From assembly GCA_900143635.1 (NCBI GenBank), contig FREY01000008.1:1-64000 (forward strand): a stretch of 64,000 nt of DNA, read 5' to 3'. Every line of letters starts with the position of its first letter. Position 1 is the first letter of the stretch. The position numbers and the translations under genes were made by a program. This document shows positions 8,727-17,780 of the stretch, piece by piece. The notes under the pieces are model-generated. The model was not told the DNA's origin, did no database searches, and saw only the letters and a program-made list of their open reading frames with translations. Origin of the DNA: Rhodobacteraceae bacterium Alg231-04. Its GTDB lineage: Bacteria > Pseudomonadota > Alphaproteobacteria > Rhodobacterales > Rhodobacteraceae.

Positions 8727-10210
8727 GCGTCGGCCTCGATGTTGATGGTAACGCTCTTGCGGTAGGTATAGGCTTCAAGCGCGCCTTCGATGGAATATTC
8801 ACATCCCATTCCAGATTGCTTGGTGCCGCCATAAGACATGCCGGGGATCTGCCCGCCGCCTTGGTTGACCTGGATCCAGCCCGCATCAAGGGAGCGCGTC
8901 AAGCGGGTGATGCGGCTGACGTCATGGGTGAACAGGAAAGCCGCCAGCCCGTAGTGGGTGTCATTGGCCATCTCGATCACTTCCGCTTCGGTCTCAAACG
9001 GGATCGCCACCATAACGGGGCCAAAAACCTCTTCGCGCGCAATACGCCAGGTGTTGTCTACGCCGGTGATGATGGTCGGGTTGGGGCAAAAACCTGCGGG
9101 GTCCTCGGCCGGGGTTTCACCGATCAGGAATTCCGCGCCCTGCGCTTCGGCTTCGGCGACAAATGCGCGGATCTCACGATAGCGTTCGGCATTGACCACC
9201 GCGCCCATGTCCACGTCGGGGTCCAGCGCGTCGCCCACGTTCAGGGCTGCGGATTTCTGCACCACCAAGGGCATCAGCACATCCCAGATATCCTTGTGCA
9301 CGAAAAGCCGCGAGCCGGCGGTGCAGCTCTGCCCCTGCCGCATGAAGCGCATGGCATTGGCGACCTGCTGCGCGCAATTGTCCAGGCGGCCGTTCTCGAT
9401 TGCATCGGGGAAGACGATGGTGGGGGATTTACCGCCCAGCTCCAGCGTCAGCTTGGCGATCCGGTCGGCGGTGACCTTGCCGATCAGCTTGCCCACCTCG
9501 GACGAGCCGGTGAACGAGACCTTGTCGACGCCGGGGTGTGCCACCAGCGCGGCACCCGCCTCTTCGCCAAGACCTGTCACCACGTTGAACACGCCGGGCG
9601 GGAACAACCCGTCGGCCAGCTCCGCCAGTTTCAGGATCGCCAGCGGCGCGTCCTCGGCCGGTTTCAGCACCAGGCAGTTGCCGGTGGCCAGCGCCATCGA
9701 GATCTTCACGGCGCCCAGCTGCAGCGGTGAATTCCAGGGAATGATCGAGCCCACAACCCCATGCGGCTCGCGGGTGGAATAGCTGAGGATGCCAGGGCCC
9801 AGTGGCAGGGTCTCACCCTTCTGCTCCACCGCAACACCGCCATAGTATTTCAGAACGCCCGCCGCGCCCATGGCCTCGCCGCGCGACTGGGTCTTAATGG
9901 CATTGCCGGATTCCGCGGCCAGCACACGGGCCACCTCTTCCGCGTTTTCCTCCAGACGACGTCCGAGTTCAGCCAGAAGTTTGCCACGCTCGGAGGCCGG
10001 CAACGCGCGCCACGCCGGCAAGGCGGCACGGGCAGCCTGAACGGCCAAATCGACCTCGGTTTCCGTGCCGCGTCCGACCTCGCAGATAGCCGTGCGGCGC
10101 GATGGGTTCTCTACGGTCAGGGTTCGGCCATCTTCCGGCCGGTGCCAGGCCCCGTTGATATAGCTTCCGGCCAGGCCGGCGTCAGGCAATTTGGGTTCGA
10201 GAAGCGTCAT
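8723..10210 (-). CDS. NAD(P)-dependent aldehyde dehydrogenase
   Basis: 495 residues from the ATG at 10210, chosen over 10264 because GGGAG lies 9 nt upstream. It is a full-length ALDH: IIPWNSPLQ in the cofactor domain, KPAEDAPL (NAD-binding Lys), FTGSSEVGK, the catalytic Glu in LELGGKSP and the nucleophilic Cys in GQSCTAGSRL. It resembles betaine-aldehyde/gamma-aminobutyraldehyde-type dehydrogenases. It follows the class III aminotransferase gene, which is the usual pairing for oxidising the semialdehyde made by omega-transamination. It is translationally coupled to the SelA-like gene. Substrate specificity cannot be read from the sequence. Confidence 0.92.
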   Translation of the reverse strand: MTLLEPKLPDAGLAGSYINGAWHRPEDGRTLTVENPSRRTAICEVGRGTETEVDLAVQAARAALPAWRALPASERGKLLAELGRRLEENAEEVARVLAAESGNAIKTQSRGEAMGAAGVLKYYGGVAVEQKGETLPLGPGILSYSTREPHGVVGSIIPWNSPLQLGAVKISMALATGNCLVLKPAEDAPLAILKLAELADGLFPPGVFNVVTGLGEEAGAALVAHPGVDKVSFTGSSEVGKLIGKVTADRIAKLTLELGGKSPTIVFPDAIENGRLDNCAQQVANAMRFMRQGQSCTAGSRLFVHKDIWDVLMPLVVQKSAALNVGDALDPDVDMGAVVNAERYREIRAFVAEAEAQGAEFLIGETPAEDPAGFCPNPTIITGVDNTWRIAREEVFGPVMVAIPFETEAEVIEMANDTHYGLAAFLFTHDVSRITRLTRSLDAGWIQVNQGGGQIPGMSYGGTKQSGMGCEYSIEGALEAYTYRKSVTINIEADA

Positions 10211-10282
10211 CTTTGGTTCTCCCATGTCTTCTGGAGCAATAATGCGGAGGTGCGACCCCGGCAAAACCGAAGCCGCACGATT

Positions 10283-10305
10283 GGCCAGAGGACGTGCCTC
10301 TGGCC
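10283..10305. repeat. Intercistronic hairpin
   Basis: A perfect 9-bp stem, GGCCAGAGG / CCTCTGGCC, with a 5-nt loop, between the class III aminotransferase and the aldehyde dehydrogenase genes. There is no T-run, so it is better read as an RNA stabiliser or processing hairpin than as a terminator. Confidence 0.5.
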
Positions 10306-10313
10306 GCCCTCCT

Positions 10314-11690
10314 TTACATCTTGGTATTCACCACGGCCCAGGCGTCATCCAGCGCGCCTTTGAACCGCTCGGTGGCAATGTCGATCTCATCTTCGTTGAT
10401 GATCAGAGGCGGCATAAAGCTCATCCGGTCGCCAATGGCGCGCAGGTACAGGCCACGGTCATGGGCGAAATTCTGCACCAGCTCGCCGACCTTCCAGGAC
10501 GGGTCAAACGGCTCGCGGGTCTTTGCGTCTTTCATCAGCTCAAAGCCGCAGAACAGGCCAACACCACGCACTTCTGCGACCAGCGGGTGGTCTGCCATTG
10601 CGTGGCAACGCGACAGGAACCGGTCGCTGACCTTGCGCACATGGCCGACGAGGTCAATCTCGTCATAGATGTCCAGCGCCTCCAGCGAAACAGCCGCCCC
10701 GACAGGGTGCCCGGCGTAGGTGTAGCCGTGGCCGAAGGTGCCCATTTCATCCGAGTTCTTCATCATGTCGGCATAGAAATCGTCTTTGAACATCAGCGCC
10801 GAGACCGGGAAGAAGGCCGCCGAAAGCGCCTTGGCGCAGGTGACCATATCCGGCTTCAGCCCCCAGGTTTCAGAGCCCCAGCGATTGCCGGTCCGGCCAA
10901 AGCCGCAGACCACCTCGTCGACTAGGAAGGTGATGTCATACTTGCGGATCACCGCCTGCATTTCCTCCCAGTAACCCTTGGGCGGCATCAGCGCGCCACC
11001 ACCCGAGATCGCCGGCTCAGCAAAGAAGGCGGCAATTGTGTCGGGTCCCTCAGCGAGGATCAGATCCTCAAAGCTCTTGGCCATGCGGGCCGAGAACTCT
11101 TCTTCGCTCTCGCCGTCGATGTGGAAACGGTAGTAGTTCGGCAATTCGGTATGCTTGAATTCAGGCAGCGGCAGGCCAAACTTGGCGTGCATATGGGGCT
11201 GGCCCGACAGCGAGGCCGTGGCCACGGTGTTGCCGTGATAACCGCGCACCCGGCCGATGATCTTGCGCCGCTCCGGCTGACCTTTGGCAGTGTTCGTGTA
11301 CCACAGCAGCTTGATCGCCGTGTCATTGGCCTCGGAGCCGGAACACTGGATCAGCGCCCGCGTCATGTCGCTCGGTGCCAGTTTGGTCAGCCGCGCGCAA
11401 AGCTCTGCAACTTTCGGATGGGACCGGTTGTAGAAAGTGGGGGCAAACGGCAGCGTGTTCATCTGCTGAAAGGCCGCATTGGCAAGGCGTTCATTGTGAT
11501 AGCCCAGCGACATGCAGCCCAGGCCGGAAAACCCGTCCATGATTTCATTGCCCTGATCGTCATAGACATAGACACCCTTGCCGCGGGTAATCATGGTCGG
11601 CCCCTGCTCCGCGTGCTGTCGCAGGTTGGACTGCGGGTGCACGTGGTGGGCTTTATCCTGTTCTATCGAACGTTTGGCGTCGACGGTCAT
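10314..11690 (-). CDS. Class III (omega) aminotransferase
   Basis: 458 residues from the ATG at 11690, which has GGAG 8 nt upstream; an earlier start at 11732 would add 14 residues. PLP fold type I, class III: GFSGLGCMSLGYHNE near the N-terminus, QCSGSEANDTAIKLL for phosphate binding, RGYHGNT with the ring-stacking aromatic, ITFLVDEVVCGFGRTG with the PLP Asp, and VTCAKALSAAFFP with the catalytic Lys. Families of this kind use omega-amino acids, polyamines or taurine with pyruvate or 2-oxoglutarate. It is first in an operon with the aldehyde dehydrogenase. Its promoter carries the palindrome also found before the MttB-like operon, so it probably acts on the demethylated amine. Confidence 0.9.
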   Translation of the reverse strand: MTVDAKRSIEQDKAHHVHPQSNLRQHAEQGPTMITRGKGVYVYDDQGNEIMDGFSGLGCMSLGYHNERLANAAFQQMNTLPFAPTFYNRSHPKVAELCARLTKLAPSDMTRALIQCSGSEANDTAIKLLWYTNTAKGQPERRKIIGRVRGYHGNTVATASLSGQPHMHAKFGLPLPEFKHTELPNYYRFHIDGESEEEFSARMAKSFEDLILAEGPDTIAAFFAEPAISGGGALMPPKGYWEEMQAVIRKYDITFLVDEVVCGFGRTGNRWGSETWGLKPDMVTCAKALSAAFFPVSALMFKDDFYADMMKNSDEMGTFGHGYTYAGHPVGAAVSLEALDIYDEIDLVGHVRKVSDRFLSRCHAMADHPLVAEVRGVGLFCGFELMKDAKTREPFDPSWKVGELVQNFAHDRGLYLRAIGDRMSFMPPLIINEDEIDIATERFKGALDDAWAVVNTKM

Positions 11691-11744
11691 GCTGCTGCTC
11701 CAAAAGAAAACTTGCCGCAGTTTCTCATTCACCTTGACTGAAAA

Positions 11745-11783
11745 TCAATTTCGAAGTTCTGTCGTTATGATGAATGAAATTCA
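11745..11783. promoter_or_regulatory. Predicted LysR operator between divergent genes
   Basis: The palindrome TGAATGAAATTCA (11771-11783) fits the LysR T-N11-A pattern. On the minus strand it is followed after exactly 20 nt by AATTGA (11750-11745). The same palindrome, spacing and AATTGA recur at 19336-19374, upstream of the MttB-like gene. It lies 80 nt before the aminotransferase ATG and 12 nt before the LysR ATG, so binding could activate the catabolic operon while repressing the regulator. Confidence 0.7.
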
Positions 11784-11795
11784 GGCTTAATCCTC

Positions 11796-12722
11796 ATGAA
11801 ACCTCTTCTCGATCTCCGGCATTTGCAGCTGATCCAGGCCATCAACGAGACCGGGCGGATTACCGATGCCGCCAAGAAACTGGGGGTGACGCCCTCTGCC
11901 CTGTCGCACCGCCTGCGCGAAGCCGAACGGCGGCTGGATGTTCCGCTCTATACCCGGATGCACAAGAAGCTGCGCAAGACACCGGCCGCAGATTACATGG
12001 CGGTGGTCGCTGAGCGTATTCTGGTCGACCTCAGCCGTGCTGAAGAAGACGTGCGCCGAATGAACGCCAATGTGCAGCACGTGGTGCGCCTGTCGGTCGA
12101 GGCCTACAGCAATTACCGTTGGTTGCCCGCCTTCATCAAATTTCTCAAGGCGCGCGCCGAAGGGATCGACATTCAGATCATGGCAGGGGCCCGCAGCGAT
12201 CCGTTGAACGGCGTGTTGAACCGGCACATCGATATCGCCGTGACCTCTGGCAATGTGGCGCAGGCCGGGTTGCGCAGCATCGAATTGTTCGAAGACCCTT
12301 TGCTTTACATCATGCCGCCAGGCCACCGGCTGGCTGATCGTGATTATGTCGAAGGGTCTGATATCGTTGGTGAACCCTTTATCACTTACACAAAAGTACC
12401 AGAGCCGGACCGTGAATTTGCCCTGCTGTTCCGCCCAACCGACAGCTACCCGAAATGGGCGGCCACGGTTGAATTGCCCGAAGCCATTGTTGAACTGGTC
12501 GCCTCGGACCTTGGCACCAGCGTGCTGTCGAGCTGGGCGTTGCAGACCGCGCTGAACGAAGGCCGAATTGTCGGCACGAAGGTAACGCAGGATGGGATCT
12601 CGGTGCCCTGGCGGGCAGTCGTGCGGACCGAGGACATGGAAGAAGGCGATCCGATCCTTCAGGTGGCTGAACTGCTGTCCGAGTGGTGCAGCCTGCCGGA
12701 AGGCGGTTTCCACATCACCTGA
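11796..12722 (+). CDS. LysR-family transcriptional regulator
   Basis: 308 residues. The N-terminal winged HTH (residues ~5-65) contains ETGRITDAAKKLGVTPSALSHRLREAERRLDVPLY, and the effector-binding domain runs from ~90 to 295. The protein resembles the MetR-like branch of the family. It is divergent from the class III aminotransferase operon, the classical LysR arrangement. The shared operator in the intergenic region and again before the MttB-like gene suggests it controls both operons. The gene ends 90 nt from the convergent demethylase gene, with a terminator-like hairpin between them. Confidence 0.92.
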   Translation: MKPLLDLRHLQLIQAINETGRITDAAKKLGVTPSALSHRLREAERRLDVPLYTRMHKKLRKTPAADYMAVVAERILVDLSRAEEDVRRMNANVQHVVRLSVEAYSNYRWLPAFIKFLKARAEGIDIQIMAGARSDPLNGVLNRHIDIAVTSGNVAQAGLRSIELFEDPLLYIMPPGHRLADRDYVEGSDIVGEPFITYTKVPEPDREFALLFRPTDSYPKWAATVELPEAIVELVASDLGTSVLSSWALQTALNEGRIVGTKVTQDGISVPWRAVVRTEDMEEGDPILQVAELLSEWCSLPEGGFHIT

Positions 12723-12730
12723 ACCCAAGC

Positions 12731-12772
12731 CCCCAAACCCTTTGGCCCACACCCATTGGAATGGGTTTGGGG
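12731..12772. terminator. Bidirectional terminator-like hairpin between convergent genes
   Basis: A 10-bp stem CCCCAAACCC / GGGTTTGGGG encloses a shorter alternative stem (CCCATT/AATGGG). It sits midway between the LysR stop and the stop of the convergent demethylase gene. T-runs are poor, so termination efficiency is uncertain. Confidence 0.5.
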
Positions 12773-12812
12773 TGCCTAAAAGCCAGATCCTAGCGCTTAG
12801 GAGCGCGTGGCC

Positions 12813-15227
12813 TCAGCTGCGCATCCGCGTGTTGGCGGGATCATACCAGGGCCGCAGGCTGGCGCGGACTGCGACCGGTTTTCCAGCCACGAGGATCTGA
12901 TAGTTGCCCGCCGCCAAATCCTTCAATGTCTCGCCCTTCACGCGGCTCACATATCCCAGCCCGACCGCGCCACCAGCCGTCCAGCCGTAGCTGGCGGATG
13001 TCAGGCGGCCCACGATCTGCCCGTCGCGCAAAACCGGCTCCTTACCAAAGACCAATGTGTCGGGATCTTCCAGGCAGAACTGCAACAGGCGGCTGGCGGC
13101 CCCTTCCTCCCGCCGGGAGAGGATCGCGGCCTTGCCAGTAAACTCTGTCTCAAAATCACAGGCAAATGTCAGGCCGCTTTCCACCGGGCTGTCAAACGGT
13201 CCGATGTCATGCCCCCAATGGCGAAAGCCCTTCTCTATACGGCAGCTGTCTACGGCCATCCCCCCACAGAGGCGCGGAGGATTGGCGATGGACATCACGG
13301 TCTCGTAGACCTGCTGGGCGAATTCCGCCGGAACATGCAGCTCCCAACCCAATTCACCCACATAGGTGATCCGCTGAGTGCGTACCGGCGCGTGGCCGAT
13401 GTGCAGATCCTGCCAGCTACCGAAGGGGAAGGCCTCGTTGGTGAGATCCGCATCGGTAAGCGATGACAGAAAGTCCCGCGCCCGCGGCCCCATCAACGCC
13501 AGCGTCGCCTCGCCGGAGGTCACATTGACCGCGCTCACCCCGGTGCCGTCCAGCTGGGTGGTCAGCCAGCGCCCGGTTTGCGGTTCCGCCCCGGCAGAGG
13601 CCATCACCAGATAGCGGTTCGCGGACAGGCGGGCGGCGGTGACATCGGCCTCGATGCCGCCCTGATCGTTGAACATATGTGTATAGATCAGCGCGCCGGG
13701 CGCTACAGCCATATTCGCCCCGCACAGGCGCTGCATCTGGGCCTCTGCCCCTGCCCCATCCACGATGAACCGGCCAAAGGTCAGATCGATCAGGCCAAGA
13801 TCACCCCGCAGCGCCTCATGTTCTGCTTTCCAGTCATCGAACCACGGCTCGCGCCCAAACCCGTCGGTCATCTCGCGGCCAAAGTAGAGCGGCCTTTCCC
13901 AGCCATTGGCGCTGCCAAACTGTGCGCCCGCGGCTTTAAGCTGCGCATAATAGGGCGTACGGCGCAGCCCGCGGGCGTGCTCTTTGCGCAGGTAGGGCCA
14001 GTGCATGGCATAGGCGTGGCTCAGCGTTTCTGCCGCTTTTTCGGCGACATAGCTTCGCGCATTCAGACCCGGCACGATGCGGCGGCTGTCAACATCCGTC
14101 AGGTCCATGGTCATATGACCGGTCATGATCCACTCGGCCAGCGCCTTGCCCGCACCCGGCCCGTTCTGGATGCCGGTCGAGTTGAAGCCGGCCGCGACCC
14201 ATAGCCCCTGTACCTCGGTGATCGGCCCGAGATAGTGTTTGGCATCCGGGGTGAAACATTCTGGCCCGTTAAAAAACTTGCGAATGCCGCTCTCTGCCAA
14301 GGCAGGAACCCGCTCCATCGCCGCCTCCAGAATTGGATAAAGATGTTCTTCGTCGCAAGGCAGTTCGTCGAACCCAAAGCTTTCCGGCAAGCCGCCCTTG
14401 GGCAGCCACGGCGTGGCGTTGGGTTCCGAGCAACCGATCAACAGCTTGCCTGCGTCTTCTTTATAATAGGCGTATTCATCCATCACCCGCAGCCCCGGCA
14501 GATCGCCGGTGATGCCTTCGATGGGATCGGTCACCACGTAGTAGTGGTTGGTGTAATGCAGCGGGATTTGAACCCCGTGATCCAGACCAAATTCGCGCGC
14601 CCACATGCCGGTTGCATTGACCACATGGTCTGCGCGCACCAGCCCTTCGGCGACCTCCACGCCAATGGCGCGCCCGCCTTCAATGACGACGCGATCGACC
14701 TTGGTGTCCTCAAAGATCTGCGCGCCGTTCTGCCGCGCGCCCTTGGCCAGCGCCATGGTGGTGTCGATGGGGTTGGTATAGCCATCGCCGGGGAACCAGA
14801 AGGCCCCCTTGCCGTCATGAGTGGACAGCAGCGGCCAGCGGGCCTGTGCCTCGGCGGTGCTGATTTCTTCCGCGCGCAACCCGCAGCCATGGGCGTAATC
14901 CACCTTGCGGCGCAGCTCCTCCATGCGGGCATCCGTGAGCGCCAGCGTCAGCGAGCCATTGCGTTTGAAACCGGTGTTCTGTCCGGTCTCGTCCTCAAGA
15001 CTTTCCATCAGGTCGAGGCCATATTTGGCCAGCGCCGACATCACCGGTACGCCTTGGGTTTCAGACACCAGTCCGGCGGCGTGCCATGTGGTGCCCGAGG
15101 TTAGCTTCTTGCGTTCAAACAGCGCCACCGACCAGCCGGCCTTGGCCAGATGATACGCGGTGGCGCAGCCGGTGATGCCACCGCCGATGATGGCGACCTG
15201 AACATCTGCGGGAAGGGTTTTGGCCAT
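12813..15227 (-). CDS. FAD oxidoreductase + GcvT two-domain demethylase (dimethylglycine/sarcosine dehydrogenase-like)
   Basis: 804 residues from the ATG at 15227, with GGAG about 10 nt upstream; a TTG at 15242 is less likely. The N-terminal DAO-type FAD domain (residues ~10-370) has VAIIGGGITGCATAYHLA and SGTTWHAAG, where the His corresponds to the covalent-FAD position of dimethylglycine dehydrogenase. A bridging FAO_M-like region follows, then the C-terminal aminomethyltransferase (GcvT) domain (~430-800) containing YVGELGWELHVP and CRIEKGFRHWG. The family oxidises N-methyl groups and passes the C1 unit to tetrahydrofolate. It is the last gene of the methyltransferase operon; the related next gene suggests the pair removes successive methyl groups. 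Confidence 0.9.
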   Translation of the reverse strand: MAKTLPADVQVAIIGGGITGCATAYHLAKAGWSVALFERKKLTSGTTWHAAGLVSETQGVPVMSALAKYGLDLMESLEDETGQNTGFKRNGSLTLALTDARMEELRRKVDYAHGCGLRAEEISTAEAQARWPLLSTHDGKGAFWFPGDGYTNPIDTTMALAKGARQNGAQIFEDTKVDRVVIEGGRAIGVEVAEGLVRADHVVNATGMWAREFGLDHGVQIPLHYTNHYYVVTDPIEGITGDLPGLRVMDEYAYYKEDAGKLLIGCSEPNATPWLPKGGLPESFGFDELPCDEEHLYPILEAAMERVPALAESGIRKFFNGPECFTPDAKHYLGPITEVQGLWVAAGFNSTGIQNGPGAGKALAEWIMTGHMTMDLTDVDSRRIVPGLNARSYVAEKAAETLSHAYAMHWPYLRKEHARGLRRTPYYAQLKAAGAQFGSANGWERPLYFGREMTDGFGREPWFDDWKAEHEALRGDLGLIDLTFGRFIVDGAGAEAQMQRLCGANMAVAPGALIYTHMFNDQGGIEADVTAARLSANRYLVMASAGAEPQTGRWLTTQLDGTGVSAVNVTSGEATLALMGPRARDFLSSLTDADLTNEAFPFGSWQDLHIGHAPVRTQRITYVGELGWELHVPAEFAQQVYETVMSIANPPRLCGGMAVDSCRIEKGFRHWGHDIGPFDSPVESGLTFACDFETEFTGKAAILSRREEGAASRLLQFCLEDPDTLVFGKEPVLRDGQIVGRLTSASYGWTAGGAVGLGYVSRVKGETLKDLAAGNYQILVAGKPVAVRASLRPWYDPANTRMRS

Positions 15228-15260
15228 TGCCTCAATCTCCAACGTTTTTGGTTTTGTTCC

Positions 15261-15329
15261 GCCCAGCCGAAGGCCGGGCTGCGCCGACCCGCCCCCATGG
15301 GGCGGCGCAAGTGCGCCCTCCCGCGGGTC
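15261..15329. repeat. Intercistronic palindromic unit related to that at 7357
   Basis: In the gap between the two demethylase genes: an imperfect hairpin at 15261-15279, then an outer stem GACCCGC (15286-15292) / GCGGGTC (15323-15329) enclosing GGCGCAAGTGCGCC. It shares GCGCCCTCCC with the palindrome at 7357-7434. It is probably a REP-like unit acting at the RNA level. Confidence 0.5.
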
Positions 15330-15358
15330 TCTGCAGCCCTTCGCGTTTCACCTGCGCC

Positions 15359-17776
15359 TTAGCTCCTCAGGCAATTGTTCTCGGGATCGTAGAAAGGCAC
15401 CGTAGCGACGGTCGCCTTGACCGGCCTGCCCAGAACTTCGATCTCATATGTATCGCCCGGCTTGGAAGGTTCGGTCAGATAGCCAAGGGCGATCCGTTGT
15501 CCGATGCGGAATCCCGTGCCACCCGAGCTGACATAGCCCACCGGCTTGCCATCCCGGCAGATCGGATCGGACGACAGCGCATCGGCGCCCTGCCCCTCCA
15601 GCACAAAGGCGGTGAAATGATAGCCCTTGGGCTGTTCAGCCTGTGCAACAAAAGCCTCGCGTCCCACAAAATCCGTTTTCTTCTTGCTGACAAACCGGTC
15701 CAGACCCGCGTCAAAGGCAGTGTATTCAATGCCGAAGTCTGCGCCCCAGCTGTGGTAGCCTTTCTCCAACCGCATGGCGTTCAGCGCGTAGGAGCCGAAT
15801 TCAACCATGCCATTGCCCGGTCCCTGCTCCATGATCGCAGCGTAGACGGCTTTCAGATCTGCCGAGCGCATGTGCAGCTCCCAGCCCAGCTCGCCGACGT
15901 AGGACACGCGCAGGGCAATAACCGGCGCACCTGCGATGGTGATTTCGCGCACCGACATCCAAGGCGCGCTTTCCTTGGACAGATCTGCACCGGTTAGCGG
16001 TTGCAGCACCGCGCGGGACTTTGGTCCCATGACCATGAGAGCGGCATCGAACTCGGACCCTCGGGTCAGGCTGACGCCACTGTCCGGCAGGTATTTCGAC
16101 ATCCAGTCAAAGTCACGCTGGTCGGCCAGCGTCGGCCCGCACAAAAGGTACTTGTCCTCGCCCAGCCGCGCGATGGTGGCTTCGGACCAGATCTTGCCCT
16201 TGGGTGTCAGCATATAGCTGAGTTTCACCCGGCCCACGGCAGGCATGGCGCCGCAAAAGACGGTGTTGAGGAACTCGGTGGCCTTTGGCCCCTCGACTTC
16301 GTAGCGCGTAAAGCCGCCGTGATCCATCACGCCCACATTATCGCGCACGGCTTCGCATTCGGCCTTCACGGCATCATGCCAGCATTCGTGATGGAAGCTG
16401 AGGGTGCCGTCGTTCTTGATCGCGTCTGTTTCAAACCAGAACGCACGCTCCCAGCCGGCGACCTGACCGAAGACCGCACCCTTGGATTTCAGCGTGTCAT
16501 AAAGCGGCGTGGTCTGGACGGGCCGCGCCGATTTCCACAACCGGTGCGGATAGGGGATCGCATATTGGTTCTCATAGAGCTCGCTGGCGCGGGTGGCGGT
16601 GTAGTCGAATGTGGCCCATTCCTCGCCAAAGCGGCGCGGGTCCCACATGGACATGTCCCATTCGGTCTCACCTTGCGTAATGCACTCGGTCAGCGTCTTG
16701 GCAGCGGCAGCGGAGTGGGTGATGCCAACCGGGAAGCAGCAGGCGTGATAGAAATTCGGCAGTCCAAAGGCGGGGCCACAGAGGGGCGCGCCATCCGGGC
16801 TGTAGGGGATCGGGCCGTTCACAAAGCGGCCGACCCCGGCCTCACCCAGCAGCGGAATGTGGTCAAGCGCTGCCTCTAGGATCTCGGCAATATCATCGAC
16901 ACTGTCGGGGTAGAGCTGGTTGGCAAAACAGTCCGGCATACCATCGAGCCACGCGGGGCGGCCTTCGTGGCCATAAGACCCCAGCAGCAGCCCGTTCCGC
17001 TCGCGGCGCAGGTAGAACATGATGTCCGGATCGCGCACCAGCGGGAAGTTTTCGGGGTTGGCTTCCAGTTCCGGCAGCGCCTCGGTCACCAGATACTGGT
17101 GTTCCAGCGTCACAACAGGCAGTTTCTGCCCAACCATCTCACCCACCTGGCGGCCATAGTAACCGCCGGCGTTGATGACGATGTCACAGGTCACGTTGCC
17201 CTTGTCGGTCTCCACCTGCCATTCACCGGACGCGCGCCGGGTGATGCCGGTTACCTTGGTGAAACGGGCGATCTCGGCACCCAGATCGCGCGATCCTTTT
17301 GCCAAGGCTTGGGTCAGCTGCGAGGGGTCCACGTCGCCCTCATAAGGGTCATAGATGCCGCCAATGACGCTGTTGCCCGAGCTGTAGTAGGGGTGCATCG
17401 CGTCCATCTCGGCCGGGGACAGCATCGCCATGCCATAGCCGAGCCCCTTTGAAATTCCGGTCAGATGGCGGAAGAAATCCATCCGTTCTTCGGTATGCGC
17501 AGGCCAGAAAGCACCGGTGTGGCGGTAGGTGATCGGGTAATCGACCTCCTTTTCCAGATCCTTATAGAGCCGCCAGGCGTAATTGCCTGCGCGCATGCCG
17601 CCCCAGCTGTTGGCATAGGTCGGGATATTGCCCGCCGCATGCCAGGTCGACCCGGATGTCAGCTCGTTCTTCTCGATCAGCAGCGTGTCGGTCACGCCCG
17701 CTTTGGCCAGGTGGTAGAGCGTCGAAACGCCAACCGCGCCGCCGCCGATGATGACTACTTTGACTTGGGTTTTCAT
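15359..17776 (-). CDS. FAD oxidoreductase + GcvT two-domain demethylase (second paralogue)
   Basis: 805 residues with the same architecture as its downstream neighbour: FAD motif VVIIGGGAVGVSTLYHLA, the flavin-attachment-like SGSTWHAAGN, an FAO_M-like bridge, and a GcvT domain from about residue 430 with YVGELGWELHM and RLEKGYHSWGADFG. The two proteins are only moderately similar and differ in the substrate loops, so they probably act on different substrates, for example a dimethyl and a monomethyl amine. The gene starts 4 nt after the stop of the MttB-like gene, which indicates tight coupling. The GcvT domain implies delivery of methylene-tetrahydrofolate to the C1 pool. Confidence 0.9.
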   Translation of the reverse strand: MKTQVKVVIIGGGAVGVSTLYHLAKAGVTDTLLIEKNELTSGSTWHAAGNIPTYANSWGGMRAGNYAWRLYKDLEKEVDYPITYRHTGAFWPAHTEERMDFFRHLTGISKGLGYGMAMLSPAEMDAMHPYYSSGNSVIGGIYDPYEGDVDPSQLTQALAKGSRDLGAEIARFTKVTGITRRASGEWQVETDKGNVTCDIVINAGGYYGRQVGEMVGQKLPVVTLEHQYLVTEALPELEANPENFPLVRDPDIMFYLRRERNGLLLGSYGHEGRPAWLDGMPDCFANQLYPDSVDDIAEILEAALDHIPLLGEAGVGRFVNGPIPYSPDGAPLCGPAFGLPNFYHACCFPVGITHSAAAAKTLTECITQGETEWDMSMWDPRRFGEEWATFDYTATRASELYENQYAIPYPHRLWKSARPVQTTPLYDTLKSKGAVFGQVAGWERAFWFETDAIKNDGTLSFHHECWHDAVKAECEAVRDNVGVMDHGGFTRYEVEGPKATEFLNTVFCGAMPAVGRVKLSYMLTPKGKIWSEATIARLGEDKYLLCGPTLADQRDFDWMSKYLPDSGVSLTRGSEFDAALMVMGPKSRAVLQPLTGADLSKESAPWMSVREITIAGAPVIALRVSYVGELGWELHMRSADLKAVYAAIMEQGPGNGMVEFGSYALNAMRLEKGYHSWGADFGIEYTAFDAGLDRFVSKKKTDFVGREAFVAQAEQPKGYHFTAFVLEGQGADALSSDPICRDGKPVGYVSSGGTGFRIGQRIALGYLTEPSKPGDTYEIEVLGRPVKATVATVPFYDPENNCLRS

Positions 17777-17780
17777 GAGC

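Noticed and set aside
7458-9730. Long plus-strand frames of 435 and 367 residues
   Set aside because: Opposite to the SelA-like and aldehyde dehydrogenase genes, with the same antisense composition and no recognisable domain.
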